A model generated the notes under the pieces. The model had not been told where the DNA came from and did not search any database. It saw only the letters and a list, made by a program, of their open reading frames with translations. The position numbers and the translations under genes are program-made. This document shows, piece after piece, positions 44,551 to 53,698 of a stretch of DNA of 64,000 bases (its first letter is position 1; each line of letters starts with the position of its first letter). Source of the stretch: Paenibacillus sp. ACRRX (GTDB lineage Bacteria > Bacillota > Bacilli > Paenibacillales > Paenibacillaceae); contig NZ_JAKRNK010000005.1 of the NCBI RefSeq assembly GCF_022346885.1, positions 1 to 64,000 of the forward strand, given 5' to 3'.

Positions 44551-45909
44551 ATGGCAAAGCCACTTCAGTTTCTGCTCCTCACGCTTGCCTTAATCTTAAC
44601 GTTAGGCTTGACGGCTTGCGGCGGTAGTACTACGAATTCATCTCCGACAGACAGCAAAGGAACAACTTCGGGTGGAGCAACTACTAATCAGCCCGAGCAG
44701 AGCACACAAGAACAAGTGACGATTACGTTCCAGAACATCTATCCTGATCCGAACACACCCTCCTACAAAATGATGATGAAAATTGTAAGCGATTTCGAAG
44801 CAGCAAACCCAAACATCAAAATTGAACTTGATTCTTTAAATACGGATCAACAGAAACTGAAATTAAAAACACAAGCTGCATCCAAAGAAGTTCCTGACAT
44901 TACGATCGTAAACCCCAACGAACAAATGAAGCCCTTCGTGGATGCCGGACTGCTGGCTCCACTTAATGACATACTGGATCAGAACGGCCTTAAAGATACG
45001 TTTCTAACTGGTATTCTGGACTATTACACCTTTGATCAAAACGTATATGCGCTGCCGGACGGAAACAATACCGCAGTCGTGTATTACAACAAGGACATGT
45101 TCGCTCAAGCCGGTGTTGAAGTGCCTACAACGTTTGAAGCTATGATTGACGTCGTAAAAAAATTAAAAGCGTCAGGCATTCAACCGATGGTTATCGGGGA
45201 AAAAGATTCGTGGACCGGCTCCTTTTTGTTCATGAACATCCTGCTGCGCACGAATGGAGGCCCCGGCTTCCTACAAGATGTTCTGGATAAAAAACGTACG
45301 TTTAACGATCCGGCCTTTGAAGAAGCTGTTAATAAGTTTCAGGATCTTGTACAGGCAGGCGCTTTTCAAGATGGCGCGACTTCTTTTGATTACAATGCAG
45401 GCGAGAACTTGTTTAAATCCGGGAAGGCCGCCATGTACTTTATGGGTACATGGGCAACAGGTGGGATCGATGATTCGTCTGTTGCGGGCAAGATTGGCGC
45501 CTTTAAGTTCCCTACTGTTGGTGGGAAAGGGAACGTCGATGAATACATGCTCGCCCCTGGAAGCGCCTTTGCCATTTCTGCAAATAGCAAACATTTAAAA
45601 GAATCAAAAGCATTTTTGAATTATTTCATGGTGAACTATCCCAAAGTTAATTTTGATCTGAAAAATGCAGTTGGCCTTGCCCAAAAAGTTGATGGCGACT
45701 TTAAAGCAGCTGGTTATTCGGATCTGGCAATGGATTTGCTTAAGCTGGCCGAAAATGTGAAAGGCGGTGACCTCGCCTTTGATAATATGATTAATCCAGG
45801 CACAGCCCAGGTCCACTTGACGAGTATCCAGAACTTATTTGTACAGAAGAAGGATGCAAAGGAAGTCGCTGCCGAGCATCAAGCAGCTTTTGCAGCGAAC
45901 AGCCAATAA
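44551..45909 (+). CDS. ABC transporter sugar-binding lipoprotein
   Basis: A 452-residue extracellular solute-binding protein of family 1. The signal peptide ends in the lipobox LTAC (Cys24), so the mature protein is anchored by lipid; a Ser/Thr/Gly-rich linker precedes the folded part (VTITFQNIYPDPN). It has the family pattern VVYYNKDMFAQAGVEVPTTFEAM and AAMYFMGTWA. Ligands in this family are mono- or oligosaccharides. It is the first gene of an operon with two permeases and a YesM/YesN two-component pair. A hairpin terminator directly after it probably raises its output relative to the permeases. No ATPase gene is present, so a shared MsmX-type ATPase is expected. Confidence 0.95.
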   Translation: MAKPLQFLLLTLALILTLGLTACGGSTTNSSPTDSKGTTSGGATTNQPEQSTQEQVTITFQNIYPDPNTPSYKMMMKIVSDFEAANPNIKIELDSLNTDQQKLKLKTQAASKEVPDITIVNPNEQMKPFVDAGLLAPLNDILDQNGLKDTFLTGILDYYTFDQNVYALPDGNNTAVVYYNKDMFAQAGVEVPTTFEAMIDVVKKLKASGIQPMVIGEKDSWTGSFLFMNILLRTNGGPGFLQDVLDKKRTFNDPAFEEAVNKFQDLVQAGAFQDGATSFDYNAGENLFKSGKAAMYFMGTWATGGIDDSSVAGKIGAFKFPTVGGKGNVDEYMLAPGSAFAISANSKHLKESKAFLNYFMVNYPKVNFDLKNAVGLAQKVDGDFKAAGYSDLAMDLLKLAENVKGGDLAFDNMINPGTAQVHLTSIQNLFVQKKDAKEVAAEHQAAFAANSQ

Positions 45910-45925
45910 GGACGAAGGACCACAC

Positions 45926-45966
45926 AATGTGAGAGGGAGCATACCGTTCCCTTTCACATTTTTTAT
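45926..45966 (+). terminator. Intra-operon terminator after the binding protein
   Basis: AATGTGAGAGGGA (45926) pairs with TCCCTTTCACATT (45948) with one mismatch, followed by TTTTT. Partial read-through to the permease genes is expected. Confidence 0.85.
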
Positions 45967-46053
45967 CGCTGTTCCTGTTTTTCAATCAGCCTTTTTAACA
46001 CTTAACCACCTATTCAATTTTACTAGAGACTTATGTTCAAGGAGGCTTCAACT

Positions 46054-46944
46054 ATGAATGTGTTAAAAGTTCCGGCCAGGACCATCGCTGTCTTCGTACT
46101 CCCTTGTCTCCTGCTCTACACAGCGCTTGTGTTTGTCCCGATTCTTGTCTCTGTTTATACCGGAACACTTGACTGGAATGGCATTAACGAGGCTGCATTT
46201 GTGGGCCTCGATAACTTTAAGGCGCTGTTTACTAGCGATACGGTCTTCTGGCCGTCCGTCAAGCGCACATTGCTGTTTGCCGTCTTCTCTATGGCTGAGA
46301 TCCCCGTTGCATTATGTATTGCCATCTTGTTATGCCGTTACTTAAAGCGCCCTAACTTTCTCGTCTCCAGCTACTTCCTGCCTGTTATTTTATCTGTCGT
46401 TATTATCGGTCAACTGTGGAAAACGATATATGATCCCGCTTCAATGGGCGGGATGCTGAATCAGATTCTAATCACGTTTGGTCTGGAGACGTGGACCAAG
46501 TCCTGGCTCACCGATCCTGAGGTTGCGATGATTGCACTGTACTTTGTTGCACTGTGGCAGTATCTAGGCTACCATGTGCTGATCCAATTTACGGGTGTCA
46601 CCAGCATCCCGAGCGAAATCTATGAAGCGGCACAAATTGATGGTGCCGAAGGATTGACAGCTGATCGCCATATTACGTTTCCATTAATGATTCCAGTATT
46701 TAAAATCTCCATCATATTGGCCTTTATTGGCTCCCTGCAGGCATTTGACATGATTATGGTCATGACCGGGGGAGGACCTGCACACGCGACAGATGTCATC
46801 TCTACGCATATGTACAACATGTCTTTCTTATCGATGAAATATGGATATGGCAGCGCGATCGCCGTATTCCTCGTGCTGTTGTGCCTCATCTCAACTATGC
46901 TCATTAATGCGTTGTTCCGCACATTGGAAAAACGACATTCTTAA
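46054..46944 (+). CDS. ABC transporter permease, MalF/UgpA type
   Basis: A 296-residue inner-membrane subunit with six hydrophobic segments. The EAA loop that docks on the ATPase reads EIYEAAQIDGAEGLTADRHITFPLM at about 187-211. AAGGAGG lies ahead of the ATG at 46054, seven codons inside a longer frame, so I use that ATG. It pairs with the next gene as the heterodimeric channel of the sugar importer; the second permease begins 19 bases after its stop. Confidence 0.95.
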   Translation: MNVLKVPARTIAVFVLPCLLLYTALVFVPILVSVYTGTLDWNGINEAAFVGLDNFKALFTSDTVFWPSVKRTLLFAVFSMAEIPVALCIAILLCRYLKRPNFLVSSYFLPVILSVVIIGQLWKTIYDPASMGGMLNQILITFGLETWTKSWLTDPEVAMIALYFVALWQYLGYHVLIQFTGVTSIPSEIYEAAQIDGAEGLTADRHITFPLMIPVFKISIILAFIGSLQAFDMIMVMTGGGPAHATDVISTHMYNMSFLSMKYGYGSAIAVFLVLLCLISTMLINALFRTLEKRHS

Positions 46945-46963
46945 CTCGTCAGGAGAGAGATGT

Positions 46964-47845
46964 ATGAACAATCAATTGCGAATGGAAGCGGTCAAACCGC
47001 TTACGATCAAGAACAAGTCACGCTGGTCCTGGAAAAAGGGACTTGTCATGACGCTGCTGTCCGTCTTGTTTGTCACGCAAGTATATCCACTGTTCTGGCT
47101 GCTCCTTTATTCGTTAAAGACCAACGAAGAAATTTTGTCGGGCAGCTTCTTCTCGCTGCCCGCTGTCGTCCAATGGCATAACTATGCGGATGCCATGCAG
47201 GGCGGGAAGTACTTTAAATACTTGTGGAACAGCGTCATGGTTACTTCCGTCACGATGGCTGCTGTCATCGTACTAAGTGCCATGGTCGCATATGCCATCT
47301 CACGCTTCCGCTGGCGTTACGGGCAGGCCGTGATGACTGTGTTCCTTGTCGGTATGATGATCCCGCTCCAGTCTACCCTGCTGCCGCTGATGGTCATTTT
47401 CAAACATATCGGCATTCTGAATACACATCTGTCGCTCATTCTGCCTTACATTGCTTTCTCTACGCCAATTGCTGTCTTTATATTAAGCGGCTTTATGAAA
47501 TCGATCCCGCATGAATTGGAGGAATCCGCAGTCATGGATGGAGCTAGCGTCTATCGTACATTCCGTACTATTATTCTTCCGATCTCACTGCCGCCAGTTA
47601 TGACCGTATGTATATTAACGTTTATTTCAATCTGGAATGAATACATTTTGGCGGCCACCTTTATCTCATCCGAGCGGTTAAAGACGCTGCCGTTTGGCAT
47701 TTACAGCTTCGTTAGTCAATACTCCGTCAACTATGGCGCGATCGGTGCTTTTCTGGTATTGGGTGCACTGCCCGTGATCCTCATTTACTTTTTATTGTCG
47801 GAGCGAATTACAAAAGGAATGGTAGCAGGAGCCGTTAAAGGATGA
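46964..47845 (+). CDS. ABC transporter permease, MalG/UgpE type
   Basis: A 293-residue inner-membrane subunit with six helices; the EAA loop is ELEESAVMDGASVYRTFRTIILPIS near residues 185-210. A long hydrophilic N-terminus (about 25 residues) precedes the first helix. The ATG at 46964 has AGGAGAGA at 5-6 bases; the frame stays open further upstream inside the previous gene but without support. Partner of the permease at 46054. Confidence 0.95.
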   Translation: MNNQLRMEAVKPLTIKNKSRWSWKKGLVMTLLSVLFVTQVYPLFWLLLYSLKTNEEILSGSFFSLPAVVQWHNYADAMQGGKYFKYLWNSVMVTSVTMAAVIVLSAMVAYAISRFRWRYGQAVMTVFLVGMMIPLQSTLLPLMVIFKHIGILNTHLSLILPYIAFSTPIAVFILSGFMKSIPHELEESAVMDGASVYRTFRTIILPISLPPVMTVCILTFISIWNEYILAATFISSERLKTLPFGIYSFVSQYSVNYGAIGAFLVLGALPVILIYFLLSERITKGMVAGAVKG

Positions 47846-47913
47846 GACGCCGCGTACGTCGAATACAAGTGTGGAAAGGTGTCCATTTGTTATCCTGAAA
47901 GGGGTTCATCGTT

Positions 47914-49797
47914 ATGGCACGCGGCTTCCGCACCATTCACGGCCGATTGTTTATCTTATTATTTATTAGCATGATGAGTCTGCTGCTCATCGTGTCGGTG
48001 CTCTATTACAAGCGTGCAACCGACTTGTTCCATACAAAGATCAGCAGTATCGCAGAGAAAAGTGTATCCCAGACCGTCAACTATTATGACCTGCTTCTGA
48101 AAGGCTACGACAGCTTAACCAAATCGATTACCGGAAACCTGGATATTCAGCGTCTCATAGCCGATACCCGTGTCACGGATTCGGCGCTGCGCATGATTAA
48201 TACCCGTACCATTACCAATCTACTCGGAGCAATCTACTATTCCCGCAAAGACATCATCGGCATCCATGTAATGTCGTATACCGGCTCTTTCTACAGCTAT
48301 GAAAATTACATTAATGCAATTGATCAAAGTTATGCGTCAAGTCCATGGTACCGCCAGCTCAAGCAGTCTAACGGAGAATTGATCTTTTTGGGCGTATACG
48401 ACCAATCTATTATTGACCGGATGGAGACCAGATCGGTATTTGCTTTTGGACGTCAAATGTACGACCTAACCCAACATAAGCCAATAGGCATTGTATTAAT
48501 CGAGATGGACTCGGCCCCCATTATGTCCGCGCTGGATAATTTAAGACTAAGCGCGAATAGCGACGTCACGATTTTAGCTAGAGACGGTGTCGTTGTAGCC
48601 TCCACCAAAGGCAGCTCTACATCCAAATCAGATCCAACTGCAATGGATCGGGGGCTGGCTCCGTCTAATTCTTATGCCAAGCTGGCCAACTTGCTGCTTT
48701 CACGTGATGTACTTGTGAATCAACAAATGGACTACATGCTCGTCGCCGCCAAGCCTATAATGGCCGATTGGATCGTGTATAGCGAAACACCTGAGAAGGA
48801 TCTGAATGTTGAGCTGGATCAGACGAAAAATTATTTATTGCTTGTTATTTCGATTTTGATCGTGGTGGCAATGGCTCTGGCTATTTTTGTTTCACGCACG
48901 ATATCCTCCCCCTTAAAACGCCTCATCCATGAGATGCGTCGTGTAGAAAGAGGACATTTCAAAGGTGAACTGCAAGTACAGTCCTATGAAGAAATTAATA
49001 TTTTAGTATCTTCCTTTAATCAAATGGTCAATCGGATGGATGAGCTGATTGAGCGGGTGAAAGTCTCTTCTATCAGCGAGAAGAACGCGCAGCTTCAAGC
49101 GCTCCAGTCCCAAGTGAACCCACATTTTCTATATAACACACTGGATATGATCTACTGGATGCTGGACGAGAAAGAAAATGATAGGTTGGGCAGTGTCGTG
49201 CTATCCCTTTCCCATCTGTTCCGTTACAGCAGCAACTGGGAGGATTCTTCTCAAGTTACCTTGCGCGAGGAACTGGAGCAAATGCGTCATTATTTAACGA
49301 TAATCGCATCTCGCTTAGAGGGAAGGCTGAGTCTGCGCATCCATATAGATGACCAGTATTTAGATGCTCCACTGCCTAAGATGACGCTCCAGCCCATTAT
49401 TGAAAATGCGGTCAAATATGGGCTGGAGCCTTTACCAGTGGAAGGCAAATTGAACGTGTACTGTCAAGCTTCAGACCAGGCGCTGTATATTATCATTCAA
49501 GATAACGGAATTGGTATCGTGGCAAATCGTCTAACCGAGCTGCAAGAAGCTCTTCGTCAAGTCACGCTCCAAGCGGTGAAGCCTGACACGGAGCCGGCAG
49601 CAGCAATTGCAATGGAACGCAAAGGCCGAAAAGGGGTTGGACTGCTTAACGTTCATCGCAGACTCGTCCTTATGTATGGGGAGAACTTCGGTATCCAACT
49701 AGATAGCACGGAAGAGAAAGGCACCACAATCAGGCTCTCGATGCCGCTTCCGTCCGGTTCCGCGGAACACGTATTACCTTCGACAAAAAGGCCTTGA
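47914..49797 (+). CDS. Sensor histidine kinase, YesM type
   Basis: A 627-residue membrane kinase. Two transmembrane helices (about 12-30 and 304-328) flank an extracellular region of about 270 residues. A HAMP domain follows (about 328-380). The phosphoacceptor region is QVNPHFLYNTLDMIYWMLDEKEN (His near residue 410), typical of the His_kinase/YesM class, and the ATPase domain has IIENAVKYGLEP, DNGIGI and GVGLLNVHRRL. AAAGGGG precedes the ATG. It sits in the sugar transporter operon, and probably senses the ligand outside the cell or the loaded binding protein, then phosphorylates the regulator encoded next. Confidence 0.95.
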   Translation: MARGFRTIHGRLFILLFISMMSLLLIVSVLYYKRATDLFHTKISSIAEKSVSQTVNYYDLLLKGYDSLTKSITGNLDIQRLIADTRVTDSALRMINTRTITNLLGAIYYSRKDIIGIHVMSYTGSFYSYENYINAIDQSYASSPWYRQLKQSNGELIFLGVYDQSIIDRMETRSVFAFGRQMYDLTQHKPIGIVLIEMDSAPIMSALDNLRLSANSDVTILARDGVVVASTKGSSTSKSDPTAMDRGLAPSNSYAKLANLLLSRDVLVNQQMDYMLVAAKPIMADWIVYSETPEKDLNVELDQTKNYLLLVISILIVVAMALAIFVSRTISSPLKRLIHEMRRVERGHFKGELQVQSYEEINILVSSFNQMVNRMDELIERVKVSSISEKNAQLQALQSQVNPHFLYNTLDMIYWMLDEKENDRLGSVVLSLSHLFRYSSNWEDSSQVTLREELEQMRHYLTIIASRLEGRLSLRIHIDDQYLDAPLPKMTLQPIIENAVKYGLEPLPVEGKLNVYCQASDQALYIIIQDNGIGIVANRLTELQEALRQVTLQAVKPDTEPAAAIAMERKGRKGVGLLNVHRRLVLMYGENFGIQLDSTEEKGTTIRLSMPLPSGSAEHVLPSTKRP

Positions 49798-49837
49798 TTC
49801 ATGCTTGGGAGACATCATCTTGTAAGGAGAGCCGCCT

Positions 49838-51040
49838 ATGAACATTTTGATTGTGGACGATGAAAAGGTCATTCGAGAGGGAATGGTTCGGACCATCCAA
49901 CAGCACGCTCCCTCCTTTCGCTTATTCATCGCAGCTTCACCTGAAGAAGCTGTTCAGGTGCTTCGCTCGCACTCGATTGACTTGGTGATGACGGATATCT
50001 TGATGCCGGGCATGACTGGCTTGGAGCTCATGAAGCTGTTTTTTGAACGGACTCCCCGTATGAAGTGGGTAGTGATTTCTGCCCACTCAGAATTCGCATA
50101 CGCGCAGGAGGCCATTCGACTAGGGGCCAAAGATTACTTGCTCAAGCCGATTGGTAAAGAGCGAATAGTCGCGGTTATAGACAGACTCCATGGCGAATGG
50201 CAAAATGAAACAGCCTTGTCTTTAGATGCTGCCGAGTTAAAATCGAGCTTAAAGTATTTACGCGAGGCCATCTTTCAACGTTGGGCCTCAGGTCTTGATA
50301 TCGGCTGCTTTGATATGCGGCCCCTTATACAGCGCCATGCTGCATTTCATCTTCTGATGGTGAACCTAAATAGTGATCGTAGTACGCATGTAGAACATTT
50401 TATGGTTGAGAACGTTTTATCGGAATTAATCGATCAGCATGGACACGGCTTTGTTGTCAGCTTTGATAAACAGAACTTGCTGGGACTTGTTACGTTACAC
50501 TCAGCATGTGATATGCTGAATCTGACGGAATCCATCAAGGCTCAGCTGAAACGGATCGTAAAGGTCCCGTATCAAGTGCTACCTTCTGCTCAGATGTCTG
50601 ACTTTGGATTAATACCTGAGCAATTAAGGAAGCTAAGATTGACTGCTTCCGCGCACGTCTATGAGCCAAAGGAATGGGGTGGTGAACGTGCAATCGAGCT
50701 TGCGGTACAGTACATGAAAGCTCATTTTCACGAAGACTTATCCTTGGAACGGATGGCTGCCTACGTTTACCTGAACCCAGTCTATTTCAGTCAGCTATTC
50801 AAACAGAAGGCTGGGCAAGGCTTTAAAGACTACTTGATCAGTCTTCGTATGGATCAAGCCAAGCTGCTGTTGTCCAGCACAGGACTAAGACTCGCAGATA
50901 TCGCAGCTCGCATCGGGTATCAGGATATACGGCATTTCGCTCAGCTTTTCCGCAGAAAGTTCGAGATGACACCGACGGAATACCGACAGCAGCGTGAGCA
51001 GCCACAAATCAATATTCATAATACAATAACGGATCAATAG
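49838..51040 (+). CDS. AraC-type response regulator, YesN type
   Basis: A 400-residue regulator. The receiver domain is at 1-120 with phosphoacceptor Asp in LVMTDILMPGMTGLELM and Lys in YLLKPIGKE. The C-terminal AraC double helix-turn-helix spans about 280-385 (LSLERMAAYVYLNPVYFSQLFKQKAGQGFKDYL and LADIAARIGYQDIRHFAQLFRRKFEMTPTEYR). YesN-type regulators usually exceed 500 residues; here the middle region is shorter. AAGGAGAG precedes the ATG. Last gene of the operon; it should activate the transporter genes. Confidence 0.94.
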   Translation: MNILIVDDEKVIREGMVRTIQQHAPSFRLFIAASPEEAVQVLRSHSIDLVMTDILMPGMTGLELMKLFFERTPRMKWVVISAHSEFAYAQEAIRLGAKDYLLKPIGKERIVAVIDRLHGEWQNETALSLDAAELKSSLKYLREAIFQRWASGLDIGCFDMRPLIQRHAAFHLLMVNLNSDRSTHVEHFMVENVLSELIDQHGHGFVVSFDKQNLLGLVTLHSACDMLNLTESIKAQLKRIVKVPYQVLPSAQMSDFGLIPEQLRKLRLTASAHVYEPKEWGGERAIELAVQYMKAHFHEDLSLERMAAYVYLNPVYFSQLFKQKAGQGFKDYLISLRMDQAKLLLSSTGLRLADIAARIGYQDIRHFAQLFRRKFEMTPTEYRQQREQPQINIHNTITDQ

Positions 51041-51159
51041 GTGAATTTGTATTTTCAAACGCACTAAACCCACTAAACCTTAATAAGATAAGATACTAGA
51101 CAAACCAAGTAACAACCCTTCTGCAAGATTAAGAACTTAAGATATGAGGCATAACAACT

Positions 51160-52104
51160 ATGAAAATTGATCGCTTGCTATCGATTGTAATTGTCCTATT
51201 AAATCGTCGTTCCGTACAAGCTAAAGACTTGGCTGAACTATTTGAGGTATCGGTACGCACGATATACCGCGATATTGATTCACTGAACATGGCTGGCATC
51301 CCGATTGTGACACAGCAGGGGTCAAACGGCGGTATTCGTATTGCAGAAGGCTACAGGCTTGATCGCAGCCTTCTAAGTAACGATGAGCTAGCTTCCATCG
51401 TTACTGCCTTACAAAGCTTGGCTTCCGCCCATCAGACAGACAGCACTCATCTGCTGGTCGAGAAGATTCATAGCATCATCCCGCCTGCGCAGGCAGAGAC
51501 GTTTCAGTTCAAGACCAGTCAATATCGAATTGATCTTACGCCATGGGGCAACCAACATAAATTCGAGGAGAAACTCGCGCTGCTTAAGCAGTCAATCGAG
51601 ACGTTAACACAGGTAACGTTTACGTATTGTGATGCGGCAGGAACTGTCACGGAGCGAACCGTCGAGCCTCATACCCTAGTCATGAAAGGTCAGAAGTGGT
51701 ATTTGTATGCATACTGCACGCAAAGGCAAGCATTCCGCTTCTTTAAACTATACCGTATCAAAGAGTTGAATACGGCAAGGCAATCGTTTAAGCGCCGTCC
51801 CGTCGATCTAGAAGCACAGCCTTGGGATGAAGAATGGCACAAAGCTGACAACCTCATTCGACTTGAACTTGCTTTTACACCGCAAGCCAGGTATATGGCT
51901 GAAGAACGGTTCGGTGTCGACGAACTGTATACAGCTGATGATGGTTCTTTGCGAGTGGAACTACATTACCCTGAAGACGAGTGGTTGTATGGCTTCCTGC
52001 TGTCCTTTGGCACAAACGTAACCGTCATTAAACCGATTCATGTAAGGGAACGCATACGTGCTATGGCTCAACATATTCAGCAATTATATGATGGAGACAA
52101 ATAA
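51160..52104 (+). CDS. WYL-domain transcriptional regulator, YafY type
   Basis: A 314-residue regulator. The winged helix (about 3-60) has LFEVSVRTIYRDIDSLNMAGIPIVTQQGSNGG; a linker follows; the WYL domain (about 135-215) carries KGQKWYLYAYCTQRQAFRFFKLYRI, and a WCX-type extension ends the protein. WYL domains sense small ligands or nucleic acids. It lies directly upstream of a perfect 17-bp inverted repeat and a zinc-ribbon/GyrI-like gene, which it probably controls. GAGG is 11 bases before the ATG. Confidence 0.92.
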   Translation: MKIDRLLSIVIVLLNRRSVQAKDLAELFEVSVRTIYRDIDSLNMAGIPIVTQQGSNGGIRIAEGYRLDRSLLSNDELASIVTALQSLASAHQTDSTHLLVEKIHSIIPPAQAETFQFKTSQYRIDLTPWGNQHKFEEKLALLKQSIETLTQVTFTYCDAAGTVTERTVEPHTLVMKGQKWYLYAYCTQRQAFRFFKLYRIKELNTARQSFKRRPVDLEAQPWDEEWHKADNLIRLELAFTPQARYMAEERFGVDELYTADDGSLRVELHYPEDEWLYGFLLSFGTNVTVIKPIHVRERIRAMAQHIQQLYDGDK

Positions 52105-52114
52105 AAATACGGCT

Positions 52115-52150
52115 GTAAGTAACCTGACAACCAGTTGTCAGGTTACTTAC
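52115..52150 (+). promoter_or_regulatory. Perfect palindrome, probable operator of the zinc-ribbon/GyrI-like gene
   Basis: Two perfect 17-bp arms, GTAAGTAACCTGACAAC (52115-52131) and its reverse complement (52134-52150), flank CA. No T tract follows. A TATACT box at 52153-52158 lies directly after it, so the palindrome overlaps the promoter of the next gene. That fits an operator for the WYL regulator better than a terminator. Confidence 0.7.
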
Positions 52151-52241
52151 GTTATACTCGCTTTATGAAACACAGCTGCTTCTTGTTTGCTGGCTCATTA
52201 TTTGATAAATAACATTCGATAAACCAAAGGAGACAAGAACG

Positions 52242-53009
52242 ATGACCCTTTATTGCCAAAGCTGCGGAATGCCTATGGAAGATGAAAAATTGTACGGTAC
52301 GACTTCACAAAGGGAACCTGAGCCTCAATATTGTCATTATTGCTATCAGGATGGCGCGTTTACACAACCCGATTTCAAGGTAGCGGATATGATTAACTTC
52401 TGCCTGCCGATCTTAGTTGGCGAAGGAATGCCAGAACAGGAAGCAAAGAAATTACTTGAACACTCGCTGCCGTCTCTCAAACGCTGGCAGGCGCAAGAAG
52501 GTGGGCGTCCAATCCCAGAATTAACTCCTGATAGATTCGAAACACGGGATCGCTTCTTTATTAGCGGCACTAGCGCGCGCACAACTAACCTCAAAGAAAT
52601 GTCAGGTACTGGCGTCATTGCTGGGTTATGGTCCGACTTTTGGGCGCAGCAGCAAAGCCCGCCAACTCAACCAATCTACTCGTTATATACTCATTACGAA
52701 AGCGATGCATCAGGTGAGTATGATTATGTACTCGGTATGGAATGTGTAGATGAGGAGAAGCAGACCAACAGTGCTCTGGCAGAAGCGGATCAAGCAAATG
52801 TATTTGAGGTGCCAGCAGCACGATATGCTGTATTTGTAACACGGACCGGGCCGCTTGTTGAAGTTGTTGTCGAAGCTTGGCAAGCGATATGGAACTGGTC
52901 GCAGCAGCCAGGCAATGTTCGTACCTATACAGGCGACTTCGAATTGTATAACGAACGCAGCATGAACCCAGAAGCAGCGCAAGTAGAAATCTTTATTGCC
53001 GTGAAGTAA
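52242..53009 (+). CDS. Zinc-ribbon protein with GyrI-like effector-binding domain
   Basis: A 255-residue protein. The N-terminal domain (about 3-85) begins YCQSCGMPM and has YCHYC, four Cys that form the putative zinc ribbon seen in many small regulator-linked proteins. The C-terminal domain (about 95-255) resembles the GyrI/AraC effector-binding fold, with FEVPAARYAVFVTRTGP and MNPEAAQVEIFIAVK. It has no helix-turn-helix, so it may bind a small molecule or detoxify it. It sits 137 bases after a WYL regulator and just after a long palindrome. AAAGGAG precedes the ATG. Confidence 0.85.
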   Translation: MTLYCQSCGMPMEDEKLYGTTSQREPEPQYCHYCYQDGAFTQPDFKVADMINFCLPILVGEGMPEQEAKKLLEHSLPSLKRWQAQEGGRPIPELTPDRFETRDRFFISGTSARTTNLKEMSGTGVIAGLWSDFWAQQQSPPTQPIYSLYTHYESDASGEYDYVLGMECVDEEKQTNSALAEADQANVFEVPAARYAVFVTRTGPLVEVVVEAWQAIWNWSQQPGNVRTYTGDFELYNERSMNPEAAQVEIFIAVK

Positions 53010-53135
53010 ACGGACCGGATTGGGGCTTTTTTGCCGGATATATCCTTGGTATTGTACCAGCAAAGTATTAGCAAAGAGGCCCTTAGTCTTGGCTGCGCCT
53101 CGTTCATTCCGCTGCTCAGTTTGGAGTATCGATCG

Positions 53136-53170
53136 CAAAAAAATAGCCTCTAATCTGCTCCAGATTAGAG
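53136..53170 (-). terminator. Terminator of the 58-residue gene
   Basis: Perfect 10-bp arms CTCTAATCTG/CAGATTAGAG with a 3-base loop; on the minus strand followed by GCTATTTTTTT. Confidence 0.85.
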
Positions 53171-53239
53171 ACTCAAACGCGTTGCATATATATCGTAATA
53201 GAACAGAACAGAAATCCGTAACCGATAGGAGATTGGAAC

Positions 53240-53416
53240 CTAATTAGGTTCGGTTGGGGTATGAGCTTCGTGAATAGTCTGATGAAATTGTTTAATCATC
53301 GATTTGAACAAAAACTGCTCTTGATTGCTCAAACCCACTTGATTTTCCTGCACCACATATTGTTGAATGCTGCGCTTCATGATTTCATGACGACGTTCCG
53401 CTTCTGCTAATAACAC
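53240..53416 (-). CDS. Small hypothetical protein, 58 residues
   Basis: Starts at GTG 53416, supported by AGAAGGAG at 7 bases. The product is soluble and helical: LLAEAERRHEIMKRSIQQYV, then FLFKSMIKQFHQTIHEAH. The frame is open for 59 more codons, but that part lacks a start site and looks non-protein. A strong terminator lies downstream. I do not recognise the family. Confidence 0.65.
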   Translation of the reverse strand: MLLAEAERRHEIMKRSIQQYVVQENQVGLSNQEQFLFKSMIKQFHQTIHEAHTPTEPN

Positions 53417-53698
53417 CGAATCACTCCTTCTTAGTAAAGATTTCCTAATAGGACTATTCAAGTATATCGAACATCGCCGCTTTAAGAAAATGCAGTGTAA
53501 AAGCATAACAGGGTATCTCCTGCGCTGAGCTTGGTTGAGAGCAGCAGAGCTATCCTCATTTAAAATAATGCTCCCATATCCTCCGCCATCCACCCTAATA
53601 TAATTGGTAAAACGTTTCCATAATCCTCTTTAACCAATTGGCCTTGTTCCATTGCTTGACCTTTAGTGTATTCATAATCTGCTAGAAGTCCTGCTATC

